A DNA stretch of 64,000 nt from an uncultured Fusobacterium sp. (GCA_900541465.1 UQJY01000002.1:74514-138513); one strand, 5' to 3'. Counted from the stretch's first letter, positions 45,713-55,344 are shown. The notes: generated by a model from the sequence alone, not told the origin. Translations and numbers: made by a program.

Positions 45713-46258
45713 TTAATATTTGTTATAGCTTATAACTTCGTCTAAATTTTTACGAATTTTTTTACGAGGTTCTGTTTTTTTAGCAGGATATCCAACTGTT
45801 ATTATAAGTCTTACAACTACATTTTCAGGAATTCCTAAAGATTTTTTTATTCTTTCTTGATTCATAGTACCAATTATGCAAGTTCCAAGTCCCATATCAG
45901 CAGCTTCATAGCAAAGAGCCATACAAGCCATTCCAATATCCATTTGAGCAAAATGCTGTGAACCGTAATGTTCAGCCACTCCAGGCATAAGAGTTGCTTT
46001 TTCTTCACAGATTACTATAAAAGCAGGGACTTTATTTCCCCAAGGACAGCCTGTAAGACCATTGTCATCAAAAGAAGATATTACTTTTTCACGAGCATCT
46101 TCTTCGTCGATTATTATAAATTTCCAAGGCTGAGAATTGCAGCCGCTGGGAGAAAATCTTGCTACATCTACAAGATGAGTTAAATCTTCTCTTGATACTT
46201 TTTTGTCACTATAAACACGACAGCTTTCACGAATCATTTGTAATTCTTCAAATTTCAT
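45713..46258 (-). CDS. Nitroreductase-family flavoprotein
   Basis: 181-residue FMN-dependent oxidoreductase. IRESCRVYSDKKVSREDL is the phosphate-binding R-x-S-x-R-like start of the family; FSPSGCNSQPWKF and MACMALCYEAADMGLGTCII are also characteristic. Physiological electron acceptor unknown. A stretch around 75-95 (GLTGCPWGNKVPAFIVIC) is cysteine-bearing but has no spaced cluster motif. GGAGGAT ribosome site. Confidence 0.88.
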   Translation of the reverse strand: MKFEELQMIRESCRVYSDKKVSREDLTHLVDVARFSPSGCNSQPWKFIIIDEEDAREKVISSFDDNGLTGCPWGNKVPAFIVICEEKATLMPGVAEHYGSQHFAQMDIGMACMALCYEAADMGLGTCIIGTMNQERIKKSLGIPENVVVRLIITVGYPAKKTEPRKKIRKNLDEVISYNKY

Positions 46259-46392
46259 AAAATCCTCCTTAAATATAAAATGTTCTTTTTAGTATATATT
46301 ACAGCATATTGAATTATTTTTAAAACTTTTTTTGAAGAATATATAGAAAAAGCCAAGCAGTATTTTTTCAAAAATTTTTTGATAAAAAAAAG

Positions 46393-46424
46393 AAAAAGGA
46401 CTGTCATGAGTGACAGCCCTTTTT
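46393..46424 (-). terminator. Terminator of glnN
   Basis: On the minus strand GGGCTGTCA / TGACAGTCC with a 4-base loop followed by TTTTTCTTTTTTTT. Confidence 0.92.
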
Positions 46425-46532
46425 CTATAAAACATTAAGGGAAAGTTTATGAGATAAATATCTTCATTAAAGATATTATACTTTTAAGACGACATCCCTT
46501 TATTAAAAGTTTAAAAATTATAAAAAATTTTT

Positions 46533-48650
46533 TTATAATTTAAATAATAAATCTTCGTATACAGGGAAAGGCCAGATAGTTTTTTCGCAAAGAAGTTCAA
46601 GTACATCTGCCCATTCTTTTAAATGTTCAAGTCTTGGCACAATATGGAAGTGATAGAATTTTGCTTTTTCATATTCGTCACTTATGTTTACAGCTTTTGC
46701 ATAATCAAATTCAAGTTCAGCAAGAGAAGTTCTTAAATGAATTTTTGCATTTAAAACTTTGTTAAGATGTTTTTTATCTCCCTCAATCATCTCTTCATTT
46801 TCAACACCTATTGCTTCTCTTATGCTGTTTATTGAAGAAGCTATGTTATTCATATATCTCATAATTGCAGGATAAATTTCATTTCTTGCCATTCTTATTG
46901 CTGTTGAAGTTTCTATGTTAAGCTGTTTGTTGTATCTTTCTGTATAAACAACAAAGATTGAATTAAGTTCAGCTCTGCTTAAAACTCTGTTTCTTTCAAA
47001 AAGAGCAATAGTTTCTTCTTCAATGTATGTAGGAAGAGCTTCCACAGTATTTCTTAAATTTCTAAGTCCTCTTTCTTTTGCAGCTGTAATCCATGCTTCG
47101 TCATAACCGTTTCCATTAAAAATAATTTTTTTATGGTTGTTGTATCTTTCTTTTATAAGTTTTATTATTGCCTGTTTCATTTTTGATTTGTCTTCAACAT
47201 TTTCTAAAATATCAGCATATTCTCTTAATACATCAGCAACTATTGTATTTATAATAAATGTAGGTGTTGACGGAGATGCACTTGATCCCGGCATTCTGTA
47301 TTCAAATTTATTTCCTGTAAATGCAAAAGGCGAAGTTCTGTTTCTGTCAGAAACGTCTTTTGGAATTTTAGGGAAGTTGTATGCTCCCAGTTCAATCATA
47401 GTCTGCTCGTGTGTAGCTGTATTTATTTTTCCAATATTTTCAAGAATATCTTGAAGCTGTTCTCCAAGGAAAATAGATATAATTGCAGGAGGTGCTTCAT
47501 GTCCTCCAAGTCTGTGGTCGTTTCCAGGTGTTGCAGTTGAAACTCTTAAAATGTGTGAATATTTATCCACAGCTTCTACAACAGCAGTAAGGAAAACTAA
47601 GAATTGAAGATTATCTTTTGACATATCTCCCGGGTCAAAAAGATTTTCTCCAAGATTTGTTGCAAGAGACCAGTTGCAGTGTTTTCCAGAACCATTTACT
47701 TTTGAGAATGGTTTTTCATGAAGCAGAGCTGCAAGCCCGTGTCTGTCGGCAACTTTTTTGATTACGTCCATTGAAAGCTGATTTTGGTCAACAGCCACAT
47801 TTGCAGAAGCAAACATTATTGCAAGTTCAAATTGGTTTGGTGCAACTTCGTTGTGTTTTGTTTTTGCCATTACTCCAAGCTGCCAAAGTTCAGAATCAAG
47901 TTCAGCCATAAATCTTTCAACTTTTTCTTTTAAAGTTCCATAGTAGTGGTCATTCATTTCTTGACCTTTTGGAGGAAGAGAACCGAAAAGAGTTCTTCCG
48001 CAAAGCATTAAATCCTGTCTTTTTTCCCAGAATTCTTTTTCAATTAAAAAATATTCCTGTTCCACTCCAAGAGTAACTTCTATTTTAGAAGTTTTTTCGT
48101 CTCCTAAAGCTCTTTTTACTCTAAGAGCCTGAGCTGTAACTGCATTGATTGATCTTAAAAGAGGAACTTTTTTATCAAGAGCTTCACCGTTGTATCCGAT
48201 AAAAGCTGTCGGAATGTATAAAGATTTTGCTTTTTCAGGTCCTCTTAAAAACATTGGAGATGATAAATCCCATGCTGTATATCCTCTTGCTTCAAATGTA
48301 GAACGAAGTCCGCCGTTTGGAAAAGAAGATGTATCTGACTCCCCTTTTATAAGTTCTTTTCCAGAAAACTGAGAAAGAATATTTCCGTCAGAAGAAATAG
48401 AAATAAAAGACTCATGTTTTTCAGCAGTTAAATCTGTAAGAGGCTGAAACCAGTGAGTAAAGTGAGTAGCTCCGTGTTCAGTTGCCCAGTTTTTAGCAGC
48501 ATTGGCAATTACTTCTGCCACAGAGATAGAAAGTTCTTTTTCCCCTCTTTGAACAGCCTTGAATTCTTTAAAAATAGAGTTAGGGACTCTGCTTTTAAGT
48601 TCAAGTTCAGAGAAGTGAAATTTTCCAAAGATTTCCAGCATGTTATTCAT
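46533..48650 (-). CDS. glnN: Glutamine synthetase, type III
   Basis: 705-residue enzyme forming glutamine from glutamate, ammonia and ATP, about 250 residues longer than type I. Active-site regions include LGVEQEYFLIEKEFW, APNQFELAIMF, KVNGSGKHCNWSLATN, NDHRLGGHEAPPAIIS and RNRTSPFAFTGNKFEYRMPG. Type III enzymes are found in Bacteroides, cyanobacteria and fusobacteria. The gap to the divergent ptsI (245 bases) has no recognisable nitrogen-control site. Confidence 0.97.
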   Translation of the reverse strand: MNNMLEIFGKFHFSELELKSRVPNSIFKEFKAVQRGEKELSISVAEVIANAAKNWATEHGATHFTHWFQPLTDLTAEKHESFISISSDGNILSQFSGKELIKGESDTSSFPNGGLRSTFEARGYTAWDLSSPMFLRGPEKAKSLYIPTAFIGYNGEALDKKVPLLRSINAVTAQALRVKRALGDEKTSKIEVTLGVEQEYFLIEKEFWEKRQDLMLCGRTLFGSLPPKGQEMNDHYYGTLKEKVERFMAELDSELWQLGVMAKTKHNEVAPNQFELAIMFASANVAVDQNQLSMDVIKKVADRHGLAALLHEKPFSKVNGSGKHCNWSLATNLGENLFDPGDMSKDNLQFLVFLTAVVEAVDKYSHILRVSTATPGNDHRLGGHEAPPAIISIFLGEQLQDILENIGKINTATHEQTMIELGAYNFPKIPKDVSDRNRTSPFAFTGNKFEYRMPGSSASPSTPTFIINTIVADVLREYADILENVEDKSKMKQAIIKLIKERYNNHKKIIFNGNGYDEAWITAAKERGLRNLRNTVEALPTYIEEETIALFERNRVLSRAELNSIFVVYTERYNKQLNIETSTAIRMARNEIYPAIMRYMNNIASSINSIREAIGVENEEMIEGDKKHLNKVLNAKIHLRTSLAELEFDYAKAVNISDEYEKAKFYHFHIVPRLEHLKEWADVLELLCEKTIWPFPVYEDLLFKL

Positions 48651-48831
48651 TTAAATAAACCTCCTGATATATAAAAAAATAAAAATTGTAATCAAGATTT
48701 TAAATAGTGTAAAAAAATATAAATTGACATTATAAAAATATTTATGAGAATTTTACCACAAAAACATATCTATTACAATGAAAAATAAAAATAAGAGATA
48801 AAAAAATATTTGAAATTCTTTCAACTAAAAA

Positions 48832-48860
48832 TTGAAAAAAACGCTTAAATAATATATAAT
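48832..48860 (+). promoter_or_regulatory. Sigma-70 promoter of ptsI-ptsH
   Basis: TTGAAA (48832-48837), 17-base spacer, TATAAT (48855-48860), 36 bases before the ptsI start. Confidence 0.75.
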
Positions 48861-48895
48861 TTAAAGAGCCTAGGAAGAAAAGGATATGATAAAAA

Positions 48896-50626
48896 ATGGA
48901 AAGAATATACGGAAAAAGTATATATGAAGGAATAGTTATAGCAGAACCCTATTTGAAAGGTCAAAATAACCTTGAGATAGAGTCTTTTTCTGTTTCAGAA
49001 GAAAATCTTGAAAAAGAAACTGAAAGATATGAACACGCAGTTCAGAGAGCAAAGAATAAACTTTCTCATCTTATACATGATTTAAAAGGAAAAGTTTCAG
49101 AAAAAGATCTTCAAATTTTATCAGTTCATTTTATGATGCTTGATGATCCCATGTTTACAGATGAAATTAAAATTTCTTTGAAAAGAGATAAAATAAATGT
49201 GGAAGAAGTTATCAAGAGAACAGTTGCAAAATATTCTGAGGCTTTTAAAAAAATGAAAAATCCTCTTTACAGACAGAGGGCTTTAGATATTCAGGATATA
49301 GGAGAGAGACTTCTTGAAGCACTTGCTGACAATGAAAGCGTATATGATGCTCTAAATGGGAAAATTTTAATAGCACGTGAAATTCTTCCTTCAGAGCTTT
49401 TAAATATTTTTAATAAAAAAATAGATGTAAAAGGAATTGTAATGGAATATGTTGGTGAAACATCACACACTGCAATTCTTGCAAAATCTTTAGAAATACC
49501 AACTTTTATGGGCGGAATAGATATTCTTAAAAAAAATTGGGGAGAATATCTGATTCTTGATACTTACAGTGAAAAACCTGTGGCAATAGCAGACCCTTCA
49601 ACAGAAGTTTTGAGAGAATATAAAAAACTTCAGGAAGAGTTTGAAAAAGAAAAAGAAGAGATAAAAGAAACTTTAAATCTTCCGTCAGTCACTCTTGACG
49701 GAGAAAAAATAAGTCTTGAAGTAAATGCAGGGCAGGAAATAGATAAAAATGCTTTTAAAAATGTCAATGCAGACGGAGTGGGACTTCTAAGAACAGAGTT
49801 TATATATATGGAGGGAGAAAAACTTCCGGAAGAATTGGAACAGGCAGAAATATATCAAGAGATGAGTGAAAAAATTGGTGAAGATAAACCTCTTATTATC
49901 CGTACTCTTGATATAGGAGCAGATAAAAGTCTGCCATATTTTAAAATGACTCCTGAACAAAATCCATCTTTGGGAGAAAGAGGAATAAGATTTACCCTTG
50001 ATAAGAAAAATATATTAAAGACTCAGCTGAGAGCAGTACTTAGAGCAAGCAAAGAAAAAAATATAAAAATAATGCACCCTATGGTTACAAATATAAGGGA
50101 AATTGAAACTGTTCTTGCTCTTACAGAAACAGCTAAAGAGGAGCTTAGAGCAGAGGGTGTTGAATTTAATGAAAAAATAGAAACAGGAATTATGGTTGAA
50201 GTGCCGTCAGCAGTTCTTATGGCAGAAAAAATGTGTGAATATATAGATTTCTTTTCAATAGGAAGCAATGACCTTGCACAATATATTCTGGCAACAGACA
50301 GATTTTCTTTGAGAGAAAATAATCTTTATGATTATTACGACCCGGCAGTTTTAAAAGCTGTAAATCTTGTGGCAGAAGCAGCAGTTAAAAAGGGAAAAGA
50401 AATAGGTGTCTGCGGAGAAATGGCTGGAGAGCCTGTTGGAATTGTAATCCTTTTAAGTTTTGGAATAAAAAACTTGAGCATGTCAAATGTATTTATTCCA
50501 AGAGCAAGAAATATAGTTAGAAAAGTAAAAATTTCAGATTTAAAAGAGATTAAAAAATCTGTTTTAAATTGTAAAAATTCAGAAGAAGTGAGACACATAG
50601 TAAGAGAATATATAAAAAAATTATAA
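48896..50626 (+). CDS. ptsI: PTS enzyme I (phosphoenolpyruvate-protein phosphotransferase)
   Basis: 576-residue first enzyme of the sugar phosphotransferase system, passing phosphate from PEP to HPr. Phospho-histidine His191 is in VGETSHTAILAKSLEIP; the C-terminal PEP-binding domain has VGLLRTEFIYM, GERGIRFTLD and FFSIGSNDLAQYILATDR. HPr follows 15 bases downstream, the reverse of the common ptsH-ptsI order. The start has a rather distant AAGGAT site. Confidence 0.97.
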   Translation: MERIYGKSIYEGIVIAEPYLKGQNNLEIESFSVSEENLEKETERYEHAVQRAKNKLSHLIHDLKGKVSEKDLQILSVHFMMLDDPMFTDEIKISLKRDKINVEEVIKRTVAKYSEAFKKMKNPLYRQRALDIQDIGERLLEALADNESVYDALNGKILIAREILPSELLNIFNKKIDVKGIVMEYVGETSHTAILAKSLEIPTFMGGIDILKKNWGEYLILDTYSEKPVAIADPSTEVLREYKKLQEEFEKEKEEIKETLNLPSVTLDGEKISLEVNAGQEIDKNAFKNVNADGVGLLRTEFIYMEGEKLPEELEQAEIYQEMSEKIGEDKPLIIRTLDIGADKSLPYFKMTPEQNPSLGERGIRFTLDKKNILKTQLRAVLRASKEKNIKIMHPMVTNIREIETVLALTETAKEELRAEGVEFNEKIETGIMVEVPSAVLMAEKMCEYIDFFSIGSNDLAQYILATDRFSLRENNLYDYYDPAVLKAVNLVAEAAVKKGKEIGVCGEMAGEPVGIVILLSFGIKNLSMSNVFIPRARNIVRKVKISDLKEIKKSVLNCKNSEEVRHIVREYIKKL

Positions 50627-50641
50627 AAAGGTGATGTAGTT

Positions 50642-50911
50642 ATGAAAAAAATAACGGTGCAGATAAAAAATAAAGCAGGGCTTCATGCAAGGCCTTCATC
50701 TCTTTTTGTACAGTTAGCTTCTACTTATGACTCAGATATAAAAGTGAGATTTGAGGGAGAGGAAATAAACGGGAAAAGTATAATGGGGCTTATGCTTCTT
50801 GCTGCCGAACAAGGAAGAACTCTTGAACTTGAAGCTGACGGTCCTGATGAAGATGAAATGCTTAATGCTTTAAGGATTCTTGTCGAAGAAGATAAATTTG
50901 GAGAAGATTAA
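50642..50911 (+). CDS. ptsH: Phosphocarrier protein HPr
   Basis: 89 residues. Active-site His15 in KAGLHARPSS and regulatory Ser46 in NGKSIMGLM, the context phosphorylated by HPr kinase in Firmicutes; whether an HPr kinase exists here cannot be seen. It transfers phosphate from enzyme I to sugar-specific EIIA. ispH starts 5 bases after its stop. Confidence 0.97.
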   Translation: MKKITVQIKNKAGLHARPSSLFVQLASTYDSDIKVRFEGEEINGKSIMGLMLLAAEQGRTLELEADGPDEDEMLNALRILVEEDKFGED

Positions 50912-50916
50912 AATTT

Positions 50917-51801
50917 ATGGAAATAAAAAGAGCTGAAAAAATGGGTTTCTGTTTTGGAGTTGCAGGGGCTATAAATCTATGCAATAAAGTTGTGTCAGAA
51001 AAAAAATTTGAGGGAAGATTGTTTATTCTGGGAATGCTTGTACATAACAAAAATGTTACCTCAGATATGGAAAAAAAAGGATTTATAACTTTATCTGAAG
51101 AGGATTTGAAAGAGGGAAAAATAAATCTTCAAAAAAAAGATACAGTAATTATAAGAGCACACGGGACAACTAAAGAAATTTATGATATACTAGAGAAAGA
51201 AAAAGTAAAAATCTATGATGCCACTTGTGTTTTTGTGGAGAGAATAAGAAAAGCTCTTGTGGAAGCAGAGAAAAGCGGTAAAAAAATAATATTTATCGGA
51301 GATAAATATCACCCTGAAGTAAAAGGAATAGTTTCTTTTGGAAATGATGTAAGCATTGTAAATTCATTTGAAGAGTTTACAGAACTTTCCATTGACAGTG
51401 AAAAAGAATACTGTCTTTTAACTCAGACAACCTTAAACAAAGAACTTTTTTTCCGTATAAAAGATTACATAGAAGAAAATTATAAAAATGTGGAGATTTT
51501 CAGTAAAATATGCGGAGCTACATATGAAAGACAGAAGGCAGTGGAAAAACTTGCCAAGGAAGTTGAAATAGTTTTGATAGTGGGAGACAATAAAAGTTCC
51601 AACAGCAAAAAACTTTATGAGATTTCCAAAAGTATAAATGAAAAAAGTTATTTGATACAAGATAAAACAGAATTAAACAGCTCTTGGTTTAATAATGTAG
51701 AAAAAATCGGAATAACTGCAGGAGCATCAACACCGGAAGAAATAATTTTAGAGATAGAAAAAGAAATAAGGGGGACTTTTGATGACAAACATGGATTATA
51801 A
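50917..51801 (+). CDS. ispH: 4-hydroxy-3-methylbut-2-enyl diphosphate reductase
   Basis: 294-residue Fe-S enzyme, last step of the MEP isoprenoid pathway, giving IPP and DMAPP. Cluster cysteines are in MGFCFGVAGA, DATCVFVERI and KICGATYERQ; the AHGTTKE and SSNSKKLYEI segments are also conserved. Its 3' end overlaps the rpsA start by 20 bases in another frame. In Clostridia the two proteins are commonly one fused polypeptide (see findings). Confidence 0.95.
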   Translation: MEIKRAEKMGFCFGVAGAINLCNKVVSEKKFEGRLFILGMLVHNKNVTSDMEKKGFITLSEEDLKEGKINLQKKDTVIIRAHGTTKEIYDILEKEKVKIYDATCVFVERIRKALVEAEKSGKKIIFIGDKYHPEVKGIVSFGNDVSIVNSFEEFTELSIDSEKEYCLLTQTTLNKELFFRIKDYIEENYKNVEIFSKICGATYERQKAVEKLAKEVEIVLIVGDNKSSNSKKLYEISKSINEKSYLIQDKTELNSSWFNNVEKIGITAGASTPEEIILEIEKEIRGTFDDKHGL

Positions 51802-53380
51802 CGAATTTGAAGCACTGCTTAACGACTATCTTCCAGAAGAAGGAAACACAGGAAGTAAAGTAGTGGGAACAGTAGCAAGCAAGGAGAGAAACTTTGCATA
51901 CCTTGATGTTCCAGGACAAATCACTTCAGTAAGAGTAAGAGCCGAAGAAGTAGAAAACTACAATGTTGGTGATGAAATAGAAGTTATGCTTGTAGGAGAA
52001 ACACCTGACGGAGAATTCATAATCGGTTCAAGAAGAAAAATCGAAATGGAACAAGGTTGGGAAAAAATCAAAGAAGCATTTGAAAAGAAAGAAGAAATTA
52101 CAGGAAAAGTTGTTAAAGAAGTTAAAGGAGGATATATTGTTGAGATATTATCTCATCAAGTGTTCTTACCAAAATCTCTTTCTGAAACTAGAAAAGGTGA
52201 AGATATAGTTGGAGAAACTGTAAACCTTTTAGTTAAAGATATAAAAGAAGATAAAAAAGGTAAAAAAGTTACTGTATCAAGAAAAGATATTACAATGATG
52301 CAGGCTGACAAAGAGTTTGCTGAATTAAAAGAAGGAGAAGTTTTAGAAGGAACTGTTACTGAAATACTTCCATTTGGAATAGTTGTAGAAATCGGAACTC
52401 TTAGAGGATTCATTCACATTTCTGAAATTTCTTGGAAAAAAGCTGAAAAAATAGAAGGATTTAATATCGGAGACAAGCTTCAAGTTAAAGTTATAGGACT
52501 TGAACCAGAAAAGAAAAATGTAAAACTTTCTTTAAAAGCTCTTGTAAGAAATCCTTGGGATATAGCTGCAGAAACTTTAGCAGTTGATTCAGTTGTTGAA
52601 GGAAAAGTTACTAAAATTTTACAATATGGTATCCTTGTAGAAGTAATGGACGGAGTAGAAGGACTTATCCATATTTCTGACTTCACATGGAACAGAAAGA
52701 AAATCAACGTAAACGAATTTGCAAAAGTTGGAGACATTGTAAAAGTTAAAGTTCTTGAATTCAAACCTGAAAGCAGAAAATTAAAATTAGGAATGAAACA
52801 GCTTTCAGTTGATCCTTGGGCAAGTGCTGAAGAAAACTATAAAGTTGGAACAAAACTTACAGGTAAAGTTGCAGAAATAAAACCTTACGGAGTTTTTGTT
52901 GAAATTGAAGAGGGAATAGATGTATTTATTCACCAATCTGATTTTGCATGGGTTGGAAGCAAAAAATTTGAAAAAGGAGATACAGTTGAATTTGAAGTAA
53001 TTGAACTTGATCTTGACGAAAAGAAAATCAAAGGAAGCATAAAAGCTCTTGAAAAAAGCCCATGGGAAAAAGCTATGGAAATTTATAAAGTTGGAGATGT
53101 AGTTGAAAAACCTGTTAAGAGCATACTTGAATTTGGAATGTTCGTAAAACTAGAAGACGGAATTGACGGATTTATTCCTACACAGCTTGCTTCAAAAGAC
53201 TTCATCAAAAACTTAAAAGATAAATTCCAAGTTGGAGATGTTGTAAGAGGTAAAATAGTTGAAATAGACAGAGACAAACAAAGAATAAAAATTTCAATTA
53301 AAGGTCTTGAATTAGACGAAGAAAAAAGAGAAACAAAAGAACTTATTGAAAAATATGGAGTATCTTCAACAGAAGAGTAA
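51782..53380 (+). CDS. rpsA: S1 RNA-binding-domain protein / 30S ribosomal protein S1
   Basis: 532 residues made of six S1-type repeats (about 22-88, 105-170, 190-258, 275-345, 360-427, 445-518), each with the G-x-V-x-x-I-x-x-(F/Y)-G-x-x-V-E pattern in the better ones (EILPFGIVVEIG, KILQYGILVEVM, EIKPYGVFVEIE). S1 binds mRNA at the ribosome. ATG 51782 follows AAGGGGG; the preceding TTG is less likely. Upstream in this frame a stop lies at 51767-51769, so the gene cannot extend into ispH. Confidence 0.92.
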   Translation: MTNMDYNEFEALLNDYLPEEGNTGSKVVGTVASKERNFAYLDVPGQITSVRVRAEEVENYNVGDEIEVMLVGETPDGEFIIGSRRKIEMEQGWEKIKEAFEKKEEITGKVVKEVKGGYIVEILSHQVFLPKSLSETRKGEDIVGETVNLLVKDIKEDKKGKKVTVSRKDITMMQADKEFAELKEGEVLEGTVTEILPFGIVVEIGTLRGFIHISEISWKKAEKIEGFNIGDKLQVKVIGLEPEKKNVKLSLKALVRNPWDIAAETLAVDSVVEGKVTKILQYGILVEVMDGVEGLIHISDFTWNRKKINVNEFAKVGDIVKVKVLEFKPESRKLKLGMKQLSVDPWASAEENYKVGTKLTGKVAEIKPYGVFVEIEEGIDVFIHQSDFAWVGSKKFEKGDTVEFEVIELDLDEKKIKGSIKALEKSPWEKAMEIYKVGDVVEKPVKSILEFGMFVKLEDGIDGFIPTQLASKDFIKNLKDKFQVGDVVRGKIVEIDRDKQRIKISIKGLELDEEKRETKELIEKYGVSSTEE

Positions 53381-53400
53381 TTATTTTTCTTAGGATAATG

Positions 53401-53431
53401 AAAAAAGCACGACTCACAGCCGTGCTTTTTT
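53401..53431. terminator. Bidirectional terminator (rpsA / DMT transporter)
   Basis: AAAAAAGCACG / CGTGCTTTTTT stem with a 9-base loop. Confidence 0.92.
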
Positions 53432-53447
53432 GTATATAAAATTAAAA

Positions 53448-54305
53448 TTATTTTTTTGATTTTAATGTAGAATAAAAAACAGTTCCCAGAATAATAATTC
53501 CTCCGGCAATAACCTTAAAATCAGGAACTTCATGGATTAAAATTCCTGCCAGAATAATTCCGTATAAAGGTTCAAGGCAGGTAATAATTCCGGCTGTCTG
53601 AGTTTTTACATACTTCATTCCCCCAATAAACATAGTATGAGGAAGAGCTGTAAAAATTGTTCCTAAAAGTATTGTAAGAAAAATATTTGAAAGGGACACA
53701 GCAGGCTGTACCATAAAATAGCATGGAATCAGAAAAACAGCTGCTGTACTCTGCTCACAGAAAGCAATCATCGCTCCGCTGTAATCTGCAGTGAATTTTC
53801 TGTTGAGAACAGAAAGAAAAGCATATGTAAATCCTGAAAGTATTCCAAGCAGAGCTCCAATAGTCATATCATTTCCAAACTCGAACTCAGGAACGACGAA
53901 AAATATTCCTATAAATGTAACAACAGCCGTAACAATATCAGAAACCTGAAGTTTTTCTTTAAAAAAATAAGGTTCTATAAAAGTGACAAAAACAGGAAAA
54001 GTTGAAAATGTCAAAAGTCCTATTGCCACTGTTGAAAGTTTTATTGATTCATAAAATGTAGTCCAGTGTACAGCCAGAAGAAATCCCAGCAGAATAAACG
54101 AAAGAAAATGTTTTCCGCTTTTTAGTTTTGTATCTTTTTTCATAAGTTTCATATAAGCAAAAATAGAAACAGATGAAGAGATAAGTCTGCCTAAAACTAA
54201 AATTGTGCTTGGCAGAGTGATAAGTTTTCCAAAAACACCTGTAAGCCCGAAAAGCAGAACTGCAAAATGTATCTGCATAAGACTGCGGCTTTTATTATCA
54301 AGCAT
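53448..54305 (-). CDS. DMT-superfamily EamA transporter
   Basis: 285-residue inner-membrane protein with ten hydrophobic segments in two EamA repeats (FGLTGVFGKLI in the first, CLEPLYGIILAGILIHEVPD in the second). EamA proteins export or import amino acids, purines and other small metabolites; substrate not predictable. Start after GGGAGGGACAGC. The gap of 25 bases to the next minus-strand gene suggests co-transcription with it. Confidence 0.88.
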   Translation of the reverse strand: MLDNKSRSLMQIHFAVLLFGLTGVFGKLITLPSTILVLGRLISSSVSIFAYMKLMKKDTKLKSGKHFLSFILLGFLLAVHWTTFYESIKLSTVAIGLLTFSTFPVFVTFIEPYFFKEKLQVSDIVTAVVTFIGIFFVVPEFEFGNDMTIGALLGILSGFTYAFLSVLNRKFTADYSGAMIAFCEQSTAAVFLIPCYFMVQPAVSLSNIFLTILLGTIFTALPHTMFIGGMKYVKTQTAGIITCLEPLYGIILAGILIHEVPDFKVIAGGIIILGTVFYSTLKSKK

Positions 54306-54330
54306 AAATGCTGTCCCTCCCTAAATGCTA

Positions 54331-54681
54331 TTATAAATATAAACTTATTTTATCTTTAAATTCTTCTCTTGTTTTATCGTCAAGAGTTATATTTTTTATT
54401 TCTCCGTCTTTTATGAAATAGAAAATATTTTTATAATCTTTGACAGAAATAATATTCAAACGGTACACTTCAAGAACTTTTTTCCATTCTTCCATATTTT
54501 CACAAACTTTTTTTAAAAGTTCTGTTTCTCTTAAAAGAAGTTCAAAAATCTGTGTTGGGAAATTATCATAATTATTTTTTATTAAAAATTCAGCTATCAG
54601 CTTATTATTTTTTTCCAAATAATCAACTAAGGCAGAAACATCAAAATCTTTAATTAAATTTTCTCTGTATAAAGTATTCAT
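54331..54681 (-). CDS. Hypothetical protein, 116 residues
   Basis: Not recognised. A soluble, charged, mostly helical protein (leucine/glutamate-rich in the first 70 residues: LVDYLEKNNKLIAEFLIKNN) ending in a short beta-like segment (FYFIKDGEIKNITLDD). No signal peptide or cysteine motif. A strong GGGGGAG ribosome site precedes the ATG, which supports it as a real gene. It sits just upstream of the DMT transporter on the same strand. Confidence 0.65.
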   Translation of the reverse strand: MNTLYRENLIKDFDVSALVDYLEKNNKLIAEFLIKNNYDNFPTQIFELLLRETELLKKVCENMEEWKKVLEVYRLNIISVKDYKNIFYFIKDGEIKNITLDDKTREEFKDKISLYL

Positions 54682-54758
54682 ATAAACTCCCCCTTAACCT
54701 GCATTAATATAAAAATCTTAGTTGAATTATACCATTTTTTTGGTTGAGTATAAATATT

Positions 54759-55172
54759 TTAGTCAATAAATTCTTCAAGAGAAAAAATAAGTTCGTCTTT
54801 TTTTTCAGCAAAGTTTCCAAGTTTTCTTAAATAAACTTCTTCCCCGAAAAGTTTTACTTTAAAATCAAGTATTTCATCTTTAATATTTTTTTTATTTACT
54901 TTTCTTTTGTCAAAAAGCAGAGCTCTTTTTTCAATTTCTCCGTCAATATCTATGATAAGCATATTTTTTTTGAATTCAACGATTTGAACTTCTGCAACTC
55001 TGTCCATAAATTCTCTGTATTCAAGATTTGCTTTTCTGTTTTCAGCATTTATTCTTTTATTTTCAGTTCTCTGCTTTATAGCTTTTTCCTGTAAAATTCT
55101 TGTCTGTTTTCTTTTGGCTTTTATTTTGGAATATGCTTTTCCTTTTGGTTTATTTTTACTTATAACTTCCAT
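54759..55172 (-). CDS. Hypothetical protein with lysine/arginine-rich N-terminus, 137 residues
   Basis: Not recognised. Residues 1-55 are extremely basic (KNKPKGKAYSKIKAKRKQTR, QRTENKRINAENRK) and predicted helical, suggesting RNA or ribosome binding; residues 60-137 alternate beta-like and acidic stretches (VQIVEFKKNMLIIDIDGEIE, KDELIFSLEEFID). ATG 55172 follows CAGGAGGTATC; an earlier in-frame start lacks a site. Divergent from trmFO. Confidence 0.65.
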   Translation of the reverse strand: MEVISKNKPKGKAYSKIKAKRKQTRILQEKAIKQRTENKRINAENRKANLEYREFMDRVAEVQIVEFKKNMLIIDIDGEIEKRALLFDKRKVNKKNIKDEILDFKVKLFGEEVYLRKLGNFAEKKDELIFSLEEFID

Positions 55173-55344
55173 GATACCTCCTGTAAAATTCCGATTATAT
55201 ATTTTAGCACAGGAAATATTTTTTAACAAGGGAATTGAAGAAATAAGAATAGAAAAACTTCCTATAATAATGAAAATATAGTATAATAAAATGTATTGAA
55301 ATTATAATTTTGAAAATAAAGAAAAATAAAGAGGAGCAGTTTTA

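Noticed and set aside
47137..47454. Plus-strand ORF of 105 residues opposite glnN
   Set aside because: Overlaps the conserved catalytic region of glnN on the other strand and has a hydrophobic, low-complexity composition typical of antisense frames.
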